From the IMG/VR virus record IMGVR_UViG_3300035665_000222, positions 1 through 25,440 of that record: a stretch of DNA of 25,440 nt; one strand, 5' to 3'. This document shows, piece after piece, positions 1 to 4,594 of this stretch. The notes under the pieces are model-generated. The model made no database searches. It was given only the letters and a program-made list of their open reading frames with translations, and had not been told where the DNA came from. Within the stretch, counting starts at the first letter, position 1. Each line of letters opens with the position of its first letter. The position numbers and the translations under genes are program-made. The DNA comes from a virus.

Positions 1-114
1 TGTTCCGATCACGCACACGCCGCCAGGCGTTAGCAGCAACATTTTCACGCCTAGCGGTGGCGGATCATCAGCGGGCATTCGCCATACGGCCTGGCCCGCA
101 AGGTAATCTTTCAC
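1..114 (-). CDS. Partial small protein, C-terminus beyond left edge
   Basis: Only the first 38 codons are inside the window. The gene starts with GTG at 114, overlapping the stop of the upstream gene as GTGA (111-114). The peptide begins (M)KDYLAGQAVWRMP and continues with a PPPLGVKMLLLTPGGV stretch. This resembles the small phage proteins in which a proline-led 'PP..G.kvLl.tpgG....G.w' segment introduces a compact beta-rich domain, but the family cannot be settled from 38 residues. It is the fourth gene of a run of overlapping minus-strand genes (723 to 1), so translational coupling is likely. The frame stays open and reads like protein to base 1. Confidence 0.6.
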   Translation of the reverse strand, partial: MKDYLAGQAVWRMPADDPPPLGVKMLLLTPGGVCVIGT

Positions 115-347
115 GTTCTTGCTCGTATGGCGGCGGCAAGCGCATGGCCTTCGTCATCCCACGCGCCACAGTAACCTTCAACAACCTTCGCACACGCCTC
201 ACGCTCGTAAGCCCGAACGAGTTGTGCAAAGCGTTCTAAGAACTTGCTTGTCTTGGCCGCATAAAGAACGATGTTCTTGTCTGGTCTTGTGGTGCCATCC
301 TCTGATGCAGCCTCCCGCGCCATTCGGATAATGTCTTCTCTGTTCAT
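111..347 (-). CDS. Small orphan phage protein, NREDIIRMAREA family (copy 2)
   Basis: 78 aa. I place the start at ATG 347 rather than at an ATG 87 bases upstream. ATG 347 overlaps the previous stop as ATGA (344-347), follows an AAGGGGAAA ribosome-binding site, and gives an N-terminus (MNREDIIRMAREA) that aligns with that of the neighbour at 344-601. A central EREACAKVVE helix and a C-terminal AAAIRAR motif are also shared with that neighbour. The protein is short, charged and probably helical, with no signal peptide or membrane segment. Function is unknown. It is one of two tandem paralogues, which points to local duplication. Confidence 0.75.
   Translation of the reverse strand: MNREDIIRMAREAASEDGTTRPDKNIVLYAAKTSKFLERFAQLVRAYEREACAKVVEGYCGAWDDEGHALAAAIRART
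119..136. repeat. Direct repeat A, copy 1 (3' end of array gene)
   Basis: TTGCTCGTATGGCGGCGG here matches 358-375 at 17 of 18 bases. It covers the codons for the AAIRAR C-terminus of the gene and the spacer that carries the next ribosome-binding site. It marks the unit boundary of the tandem paralogues. Confidence 0.7.
191..207. repeat. Direct repeat B, copy 1 (codes EREAC)
   Basis: CACACGCCTCACGCTCG occurs identically here and at 475-491. On the minus strand it encodes the conserved EREAC helix of the two paralogous array proteins. Confidence 0.7.
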
Positions 348-601
348 GTGTTTCCCCTTGCTCGTATGGCGGTGGTGCACTGTCTTGCACCGCTTGCCAT
401 TCCTTGATCTTCTGGATATGCAAACTTGTCCCAAAGTTCTTCGGCTCGTGATTCAACTTCTTCACACGCCTTCACACACGCCTCACGCTCGGCAGCAGCA
501 ACAAGGGCGGCAAACCGTGTTACAGAATTTAATGGCTTTTCGTCAGATCCGTAAGCCAATCCTGCCTCCCGCGCCATGCGGATTATTTGTTCGCGGTCCA
601 T
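344..601 (-). CDS. Small orphan phage protein, DREQIIRMAREAG family (copy 1)
   Basis: 85 aa, starting at ATG 601, which overlaps the stop of the upstream 40-aa gene as TGATG (599-603). It has three blocks in common with the gene at 111-347: N-terminal MDREQIIRMAREAG, central EREACVKACEEVES, and C-terminal TTAIRARGNT. The middle is variable. The shared blocks are also conserved as DNA (17-18 base direct repeats, see the repeat entries). Small helical proteins with this N-terminus occur in arrays in several phages, with no assigned function that I know of. Likely cytoplasmic. Confidence 0.75.
   Translation of the reverse strand: MDREQIIRMAREAGLAYGSDEKPLNSVTRFAALVAAAEREACVKACEEVESRAEELWDKFAYPEDQGMASGARQCTTAIRARGNT
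358..375. repeat. Direct repeat A, copy 2 (3' end of array gene)
   Basis: TTGCTCGTATGGCGGTGG, one mismatch from 119-136. It lies at the same place relative to the C-terminus of the paralogue at 344-601. Confidence 0.7.
475..491. repeat. Direct repeat B, copy 2 (codes EREAC)
   Basis: Identical to 191-207 over 17 bases, within the paralogue at 344-601. Near-perfect short blocks between diverged stretches fit recombination or gene conversion between copies. Confidence 0.7.
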
Positions 602-723
602 CAGAACGGTGCCTCCTCAATGGGTTCAGCAGGCACGGGTTGCTTCTCAAGCACCTCTCCGTCTTCGCAGTAGTGGTACTTAAATGGCCATTTATCGCCA
701 AGCTGTTTGATGATTTCGTCCAT
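601..723 (-). CDS. 40-aa hypothetical protein, first gene of the left minus-strand array
   Basis: Reads MDEIIKQLGDKWPFKYHYC... and ends ...EPIEEAPF, 40 aa. A near-consensus AAGGAGA ribosome-binding site lies seven bases before ATG 723, and the stop overlaps the next start (TGATG). These two signals are the main reasons to accept so short a gene. The acidic C-terminus ends in Phe, but it is not a clear SSB-type tail. It appears to be the first gene of the 723-to-1 transcription unit; 78 bases separate it from the gene at 802-1020. Function unknown. Confidence 0.65.
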   Translation of the reverse strand: MDEIIKQLGDKWPFKYHYCEDGEVLEKQPVPAEPIEEAPF

Positions 724-762
724 GGTTATCTCCTTGTCGGTAGGAGTATTTAACCACAGTTT

Positions 763-778
763 TATGCGTTTGTGCATA
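763..778. promoter_or_regulatory. Inverted repeat TATGC-N6-GCATA upstream of the left array
   Basis: TATGC (763-767) and GCATA (774-778) form a perfect 5-base inverted repeat 40 bases upstream of ATG 723, in the short gap before the left minus-strand gene array. AT-rich sequence (TTAAATAC on the minus strand) lies between it and the ribosome-binding site and could hold a -10 element. An operator or promoter-proximal site is possible. The arms are short enough to occur by chance. Confidence 0.25.
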
Positions 779-801
779 CCGTTCGTCGGGTCGATGAGCG
801 G

Positions 802-1020
802 TCACCAGAGGTAGATCTTGATGTCACTTAGTTCAAGCACAGGCGTCTCGGTCCTAGCCATCACGTTCTGGCACATGATGCACACACGTCTCGCGCCATG
901 GCTATCATGCACCTTGCCAGTCTGTCTGATGCCACCAGTCGAGTACATCCGACACGCTGTATCGCTACCAGTCCATATGTGAGCTGCTGCACTGCGCTTA
1001 TTGAAAAAGTAGTATTTCAT
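802..1020 (-). CDS. 72-aa cysteine-containing orphan protein (AHIWTGSDTACRM type)
   Basis: I start at ATG 1020, preceded by a CGGAG ribosome-binding site. The frame stays open upstream to 1167, but that extension looks unlike protein and runs into the structured noncoding region. The protein begins MKYYFFNKRSAAAHIWTGSD, continues with TACRMYSTGG, and has a RRVCIMCQNV motif. The CxxC pair plus an upstream Cys and two His residues (HIW, HDSHG) could bind a metal. Proteins with 'GSDTACRM-STGG...C-MCQN' occur in other phages as unknowns, as far as I recall. No membrane segment. It stands apart from the 723-to-1 array by a 78-base gap. Confidence 0.7.
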   Translation of the reverse strand: MKYYFFNKRSAAAHIWTGSDTACRMYSTGGIRQTGKVHDSHGARRVCIMCQNVMARTETPVLELSDIKIYLW

Positions 1021-1049
1021 GGCCTGCTCCGAGAGAGTGAGTGAAGTGG

Positions 1050-1714
1050 AGACAAAAAGTAGGCCTAGAGGACTGCTCGTGCAATCCTGCTTAGGCCTTA
1101 CCTGCTCGTCGGTCGTTTCGTTCGCCTCGACAGGGGCTACGTTCAGTCGCTGACGTAACCTATCCACCGGATTAAGCCATGCGACACATGGCTTTCCCTA
1201 ACACACATCCGGTGGGCGTCGTTACTCTCACAACCGTGTACCGTCTCAATGAAGGATCGGATTGGTCTCGCCATCCAAGGCAGCTAACCCTTACGACACG
1301 CCTCCCTGTGGGCCGCTCTGGGAGTCTTCTGTGCGGCGGATACTTGCAAGCCAGAACTGTTGTGGCCCTATCCCTTGGGGACTCCACTTTCGCCGATGCC
1401 ATGACGCAGTACGGTTACTCGCTACCTACCCTACTCTTCAAGCCTTTCCCGATAGACTCTTGCAAGGTCGGCCACCAAAAGCAAAACCCCAGAAGACTTA
1501 GGAGGGGCATGGCCCTTGGCATGGGCAATTACGCAGTCTGACAGAGAAGACCTTGTAACCACACAAGCCCCACCTAAATACTCTGGGGTTTACTCTGTCA
1601 CTGCCGGTTGCCACACCGACAAGGCAATGTTACCATGAACTCCACGGCTAGTCCATGGTCGTGTCTCCTGGTTGTTTAGGTCTTCCCCCGGCTCCCCTCG
1701 CCGGGGTTTTTTTT
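1050..1714 (+). ncRNA. Candidate large structured noncoding RNA (about 660 nt)
   Basis: No reading frame here looks like protein, but the plus strand folds extensively. Helices seen: hairpin 1061-1098 (AGGCCTA/TAGGCCT, then AGGA/TCCT and TGC/GCA, loop TCGT); hairpin 1138-1157; 9 bp 1164-1172/1207-1215 enclosing 8 bp 1174-1181/1187-1194 (loop CGACA); 6 bp 1321-1326/1380-1385; 10 bp 1484-1493/1582-1591; 10 bp with one A-A mismatch 1498-1508/1567-1577; 4 bp 1553-1556/1563-1566; 6 bp 1632-1637/1654-1659. The segment 1540-1546, in the loop of hairpin 1536-1539/1548-1551, complements 1593-1599 outside the 10-bp helix, forming a pseudoknot. A strong terminator closes the 3' end. Size, pseudoknotting and phage context recall the GOLLD and ROOL ornate RNAs; membership is not shown. 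The 5' end is a guess: no convincing promoter was found. Confidence 0.6.
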
Positions 1715-1879
1715 GAGCCAGTTACTGAATGCCTGCGTATCAGCCAGTAGCTTGATGGACCTGATCTGCAATTCCAGTGCCACGCGCTGCGCTATCTCTT
1801 GGCGCACCTGAAGTTTCACTGACTGAGGTATCGATTCGATCATGTCGTTCACGATCGCCTTGCGTATACGTGGATCCAT
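1676..1879 (-). CDS. 67-aa hypothetical protein overlapping the resolvase-like gene
   Basis: Starts at ATG 1879 with GAGG seven bases upstream. The sequence MDPRIRKAIVNDMIES... reads as an amphipathic helical protein, with VKLQVRQEIAQRV and LQIRSIKLLADTQAF segments. It overlaps the 3' part of the resolvase-like gene (1740-2264) by 140 bases in another frame, which is unusually long. Either the nuclease is extended by readthrough of a lost stop, or the two frames are joined by frameshifting. The last codons (NPGEGSRGKT) are antisense to the terminator at 1686-1714. Function unknown. Confidence 0.6.
   Translation of the reverse strand: MDPRIRKAIVNDMIESIPQSVKLQVRQEIAQRVALELQIRSIKLLADTQAFSNWLKKNPGEGSRGKT
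1686..1714 (+). terminator. Intrinsic terminator on the plus strand
   Basis: CCCCGGC (1686-1692) pairs perfectly with GCCGGGG (1700-1706) across a 7-base loop and is followed by eight T residues (1707-1714). The T run works only for plus-strand transcription. No plus-strand gene lies upstream in the window, so it most simply ends the candidate RNA. It sits inside the 3' coding end of the minus-strand gene at 1676-1879. Confidence 0.9.
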
Positions 1880-2264
1880 GGGTCATCCTCATCGTTGCTA
1901 TTGCTACCTCAAACGATACCTGCATCCAATCATTTTCATCAAATGGCCCTTGGCCACCCCACACCACCAGAAACACACTGATCGGTAGATACACATCCCA
2001 GTACCTCGCATGGTTCCTTCGATGGAATAGGATCGGCATCAGTCCATCCCGCCACGCACTATTCAATGCCTGCCGCTGCCATGCACGCCAGTCAGGGTTC
2101 TCGGCTCGCTTCACCTCCACCGCCCAACCCCATACTTTCATATCATAGCCACCCGCCGCGGACTGCTCATAATTCAATTTGACTTGGAAATCCAGTGCCT
2201 GCGATATGAGCTTGGCCACTTCCAACTCACCACGCCGGCCCTTCTGTCTGCTATTGATTGCCAT
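1740..2264 (-). CDS. PD-(D/E)XK nuclease, Holliday-junction-resolvase-like
   Basis: 174 aa from ATG 2264; AGGAGG lies ten bases upstream, and an ATG 30 bases further out would place that site inside the gene. The N-terminus (SRQKGRRGELEVAKLI) matches the helix that carries the first acidic residue of archaeal-type Hjc and phage resolvase-like nucleases (E13). A GGYDM turn gives D41, and E50-V-K52 (WAVEVKRAE) is the ExK of the PD-(D/E)XK core, so an Mg-dependent endonuclease acting on branched or replicating DNA is likely. The last 40 or so residues (after about residue 130) are rich in R, D, T and G, look unlike a folded domain, and overlap the gene at 1676-1879. It is the first minus-strand gene left of the divergent control region. 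Confidence 0.75.
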   Translation of the reverse strand: MAINSRQKGRRGELEVAKLISQALDFQVKLNYEQSAAGGYDMKVWGWAVEVKRAENPDWRAWQRQALNSAWRDGLMPILFHRRNHARYWDVYLPISVFLVVWGGQGPFDENDWMQVSFEVAIATMRMTHGSTYTQGDRERHDRIDTSVSETSGAPRDSAARGTGIADQVHQATG

Positions 2265-2287
2265 TGGTCGGATACCTCCTATATGTA

Positions 2288-2317
2288 TTGCCATATGTTG
2301 TGAACATAGAGTACCAT
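2288..2317 (+). promoter_or_regulatory. Sigma70-like promoter with embedded palindromic operator
   Basis: TTGCCA (2288-2293) and TACCAT (2312-2317), 18 bases apart, look like -35 and -10 elements for the plus operon that begins at 2337. Between them is a perfect inverted repeat TATGTT-GTG-AACATA (2294-2308). A repressor bound there would block the plus promoter and could also affect the divergent minus-strand genes from 2264. The promoter is a consensus match by eye only. Confidence 0.45.
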
Positions 2318-2336
2318 TCTTTCACTGGAGAACACA

Positions 2337-2924
2337 ATGAATGCCGAACAACTCATACCTGAACAACGCGTTTTAATGGCTGCTATTAACCTGGCCATCT
2401 TTGACTCATGTAAGCAGCCCATCATAGCCGGTGACCTTCTTACCAAATCCAAGAAGCACAAGGACTACAAGCTTCATACAGATGCACGCACAGCTTTCCA
2501 GTTCATCTTTGGTGAAGGATTGGAGAACTTCTGCAACTGGCTGCCGCTTGATCCGGTCTGGTTACGCAAGAAGCTTCTTAATTACATGTTTGATGATGGC
2601 CCCAAGAAACCAACCGCCAAGGATGTTGTGGTTCGTGTGGACGATAAGCAGCGTCGAATGTTCCGTATCAATTACAAACTTTACAAACTGGAGAAAGAAG
2701 TATGTTGGACATCACTGGAAGAAGAAAGCCAAGAGCTACCCATCAAGCAGGTCATATCGCGCTTAGACCGGAAAGGCCGCGTATTGGAAGTCGATACGTC
2801 AGGCCGGCGCCTAAGTGGCAAACAGAAATTCCACCTGATCAACTCTGGATTCAAAACGTCTACCTCAACCAGCCCGTCTCAGAATGGACTTGGCACGGAC
2901 GATGGTCAGGCGTCCTCCGAGTGA
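2337..2924 (+). CDS. Hypothetical protein, first gene of the plus operon
   Basis: 195 aa; ATG 2337 with a TGGAG ribosome-binding site. The first 120 or so residues (MNAEQLIPEQRVLMAAINLAI... through an aromatic and basic INYKLYKLEKE segment) look like a compact helical domain with many Lys and aromatic residues, as in DNA-binding or replication accessory phage proteins. No family recognised. The last 75 residues are low-complexity (TSTSTSPSQNGLGTDDGQASSE) and overlap the next gene at 2702-3001 by 223 bases in a different frame. That tail may be an extension after loss of an earlier stop, or the product of a frameshift. First gene after the putative promoter at 2288-2317. Confidence 0.7.
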   Translation: MNAEQLIPEQRVLMAAINLAIFDSCKQPIIAGDLLTKSKKHKDYKLHTDARTAFQFIFGEGLENFCNWLPLDPVWLRKKLLNYMFDDGPKKPTAKDVVVRVDDKQRRMFRINYKLYKLEKEVCWTSLEEESQELPIKQVISRLDRKGRVLEVDTSGRRLSGKQKFHLINSGFKTSTSTSPSQNGLGTDDGQASSE

Positions 2925-3001
2925 TCCTGATCTTGGCCCTTGTGTTTATTTTCTACCATGCCGGCCGATGGGTACATGCCGGTATGCCCACGGGATATTG
3001 A
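2702..3001 (+). CDS. Small single-pass membrane protein, unknown role
   Basis: 99 aa from ATG 2702, preceded by GGAGAAAGAAG. A basic N-terminal half (GRRKPRATHQAG, RPERPRIGSR) is followed by a Trp-rich region (IQNVYLNQPVSEWTWHGRW) and one clear hydrophobic segment, VLRVILILALVFIFYHAG, about residues 70-87. The stop (2999-3001) is one base before the next start at 3003, which supports this frame despite the long overlap with 2337-2924. A Trp-rich juxtamembrane stretch and basic cytoplasmic part suggest an inner-membrane protein. No family recognised. Confidence 0.6.
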   Translation: MLDITGRRKPRATHQAGHIALRPERPRIGSRYVRPAPKWQTEIPPDQLWIQNVYLNQPVSEWTWHGRWSGVLRVILILALVFIFYHAGRWVHAGMPTGY

Positions 3002-3002
3002 G

Positions 3003-3227
3003 ATGCTGGCATCAGAACTTATTCAGAAGCAGATCGACGCGCTCAAGGAAGTGATAGCCAAGCTAGAGCGCCTCAAGGAAGACGTGGAGCCCATGAAGCT
3101 TGATGAGGCAGAAGAGCTATGGGATTCGATTGACATGGATACCTTGAAGAATGCTCACAACTTTGGTGACTTCATAGAGATAGTGAGAAGGGTATCTGCC
3201 TACTACAACATAGGAGCCAGGCGATGA
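3003..3227 (+). CDS. 74-aa coiled-coil protein
   Basis: I start at ATG 3003, one base after the previous stop; the frame is open further upstream, but that part overlaps the membrane protein and reads poorly. The first 40 residues (LIQKQIDALKEVIAKLERLK) have a heptad pattern typical of a coiled coil, followed by an acidic EAEELWDSIDMD segment and a short C-terminal helix (EIVRRVSAYYNIGARR). The stop overlaps the next start as ATGA (3224-3227). Function unknown. Confidence 0.7.
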   Translation: MLASELIQKQIDALKEVIAKLERLKEDVEPMKLDEAEELWDSIDMDTLKNAHNFGDFIEIVRRVSAYYNIGARR

Positions 3228-3433
3228 GTGAAAACAAGAATGCAAAGACACCAATAGATGGTGGGGCAGCGTTTCCCGTCGCACATTCGTACCTAATCCA
3301 ATCAGGTATGTCCCTTCGTGATTACCTTGCAGCCAAGGCGATGCAAGCACTGGCGCAGGGGAATTATTTTGATGCAACCGCGAGGCAGGCTTACATGATT
3401 GCAGACGCCATGTTGAGGGAGAGGGAGAAATGA
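3224..3433 (+). CDS. Small orphan phage protein, GMSLRDYLAAKAM family
   Basis: 69 aa; starts and ends in ATGA overlaps. It has the pattern DGGAAFPVAH...GMSLRDYLAAKAMQ...AYMIADAMLREREK, a layout I recognise from many phage and prophage genomes where it is annotated as hypothetical. The paralogue at 4236-4451 shares the GMxLRDxxAA core and the C-terminal A-Y-x-x-AD-x-ML-x-x-R helix. Probably a two-helix cytoplasmic protein. Function unknown. Confidence 0.75.
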   Translation: MSENKNAKTPIDGGAAFPVAHSYLIQSGMSLRDYLAAKAMQALAQGNYFDATARQAYMIADAMLREREK

Positions 3434-3837
3434 GCAGAGAAGCTATGAAACAACCCGAAGCCTTGCGGCTGGCTGATGCGCTGGACGAACTTGATCGACA
3501 GTTCAGCCGAAACGGCCTGTGCGGTGATGCAGCCGCCGAACTGCGCCGGTTGCATGAGGTGAATCAGGATTTGCTAGAGGCGTTGCACGAAGCACTGGAG
3601 ACAGAGCAAGAGCCGGTGGCGTGGATGTTTGTCAATGAAGATGGTGAATGTGAGCAGATTGAGTATGGCCCTGTCTTTGATGACCCTGGGGTAACACCGC
3701 TTTACACCGCACCACCAAAGCGTGAATGGGTTGGGCTGCATGGAAGTGAAGTACCAGAACCCTACAAATACGACGTTATGTTTAATGAAGGCTGGTGGTG
3801 GGCAGAGGAGAAATTGAAGGAGAAAAATCATGGATAG
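3430..3837 (+). CDS. EQEPVAW-family orphan phage protein (copy 1)
   Basis: 135 aa. The N-terminal helical part (ALRLADALDELDRQFSRNG...AAELRRLHEVNQDLLEALHEAL) leads into the block ETEQEPVAWMFV...PLYTAPPKREWVGL, then an acidic and aromatic C-terminus ending WWWAEEKLKEKNHG. 'EPVAW...PLYT' proteins are frequent in phages and prophages of Proteobacteria, often with several copies per genome and no known function. The next gene at 3830-4243 is a paralogue. The 8-base overlap with it falls in the codons for the shared KEKNHG end. Confidence 0.75.
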   Translation: MSREAMKQPEALRLADALDELDRQFSRNGLCGDAAAELRRLHEVNQDLLEALHEALETEQEPVAWMFVNEDGECEQIEYGPVFDDPGVTPLYTAPPKREWVGLHGSEVPEPYKYDVMFNEGWWWAEEKLKEKNHG

Positions 3838-4243
3838 AGAAGCTATTGAAGAAGCGATAGAAGTGCTGGAGGATGCAGGCGCAGAGATGTTGACGGAAAC
3901 GGGCAATGAAAATTACTACGGCGAAGCCATCACCGCACTGCGCAAAGCACTGGAAACAGAGCAAGAGCCTGTGGCGTGGATTACCAATGGGGGCAAGGGG
4001 GAACTTTGGTGGCATCAATCATCAAAATTTGACGAAGAAGGCAACCTGATCGGCCCCAATCCAGATGACATACCTCTCTACACCGCACCACTAAAGAAAG
4101 AATGGGTTGGGCTGACGGATAAAGAGATACAAGATTTAGGTTATCTGTCCGAAAAGTTTGATGCAAGTAATTCAGAGTGGTTTGATCGATGGGGATTTGC
4201 CCGAGCCATTGAGCAAGCCTTGAAGGAAAAGAACCATGGCTAA
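3830..4243 (+). CDS. EQEPVAW-family orphan phage protein (copy 2)
   Basis: 137 aa from ATG 3830. It shares with the preceding gene the blocks KALETEQEPVAW, PLYTAP(P/L)K(R/K)EWVGL and the C-terminal LKEKNHG; the N-terminal part differs (MDREAIEEAIEVLEDAGAEM). The middle segment (ITNGGKGELWWHQSSKFDEEGN) varies, so the conserved ends flank a variable loop. Cytoplasmic, acidic. It overlaps the next gene by 8 bases at the same codons (NHG) as the previous overlap, so the duplicated unit includes the junction. Confidence 0.75.
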   Translation: MDREAIEEAIEVLEDAGAEMLTETGNENYYGEAITALRKALETEQEPVAWITNGGKGELWWHQSSKFDEEGNLIGPNPDDIPLYTAPLKKEWVGLTDKEIQDLGYLSEKFDASNSEWFDRWGFARAIEQALKEKNHG

Positions 4244-4451
4244 AACAAAATACGCATTCCCACATGACGTAGGACATCTGCATGAACCAAACACAGCAGG
4301 TATGGGACTCAGAGATTTTTTCGCCGCGGCTGTAATCACCGGCATCTTTGCAGGCAAGTGGGGGCAGGTGCCCAATCAAAAACCAGAGGTTGCCTTTGCA
4401 GATATTGCATACCTTGTGGCGGATGAGATGCTTAAACGGAGGGAGCGATGA
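4236..4451 (+). CDS. Small orphan phage protein, GMGLRDFFAA family
   Basis: 71 aa; ATG 4236 lies inside the end of the preceding gene. GMGLRDFFAAAVITGI and AYLVADEMLKRRER match the pattern of the protein at 3224-3433, so the two are paralogues flanking the EQEPVAW pair. The first 22 residues (MAKTKYAFPHDVGHLHEPNTA) differ. The stop overlaps the next start as ATGA (4448-4451). Function unknown. Confidence 0.75.
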   Translation: MAKTKYAFPHDVGHLHEPNTAGMGLRDFFAAAVITGIFAGKWGQVPNQKPEVAFADIAYLVADEMLKRRER

Positions 4452-4594
4452 ACCATGAGCGATGGTTATACGAAGCCATCCTCGCGGCGGAGGACGTTAT
4501 GTTCTGGATTCACCGTTACATTCAGGACCCTCGCCCAGACATCCTACAACTTTTGCTCGCGGCTATGGAGAAGTTTGAAGAGAGTAAGCCATGA
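4448..4594 (+). CDS. 48-aa helical hypothetical protein
   Basis: Reads MNHERWLYEAILAAEDVMFW..., ending EKFEESKP. It is short, but both ends are ATGA overlaps with neighbours (4448-4451 and 4591-4594), which is the pattern throughout this operon, and otherwise a 140-base gap would be left in a gap-free array. Predicted as two amphipathic helices with no membrane span. Function unknown. Confidence 0.65.
   Translation: MNHERWLYEAILAAEDVMFWIHRYIQDPRPDILQLLLAAMEKFEESKP

Noticed and set aside
271-753. 160-aa plus-strand open frame over the left array
   Set aside because: Antisense to three overlapping minus-strand genes with good ribosome-binding sites; sequence is typical of a shadow.
1021-1167. 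N-terminal extension of the 72-aa gene to ATG 1167
   Set aside because: The extension has non-protein-like composition and overlaps the 5' hairpins of the RNA; ATG 1020 has a better ribosome-binding site.
1179-1541. 120-aa plus-strand open frame in the noncoding region
   Set aside because: Composition is unlike protein, there is no ribosome-binding site, and the DNA is explained by RNA helices. A second overlapping frame (1262-1501) is equally unconvincing.
1231-1610. Long-range pairing CAACCG (1231-1236) with CGGTTG (1605-1610)
   Set aside because: Six bases over this distance can match by chance; kept out of the helix list without covariation.
1632-1663. Second pseudoknot (CACG 1643-1646 with CGTG 1660-1663)
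   Set aside because: Only 4 bp and no linker to cross the 6-bp stem; geometrically doubtful.
1050-1714. Known RNAs: tmRNA, RNase P RNA, group I intron
   Set aside because: No tRNA-like end or tag peptide, no conserved RNase P core segments, and no group I P/Q/R/S elements or split gene were seen.
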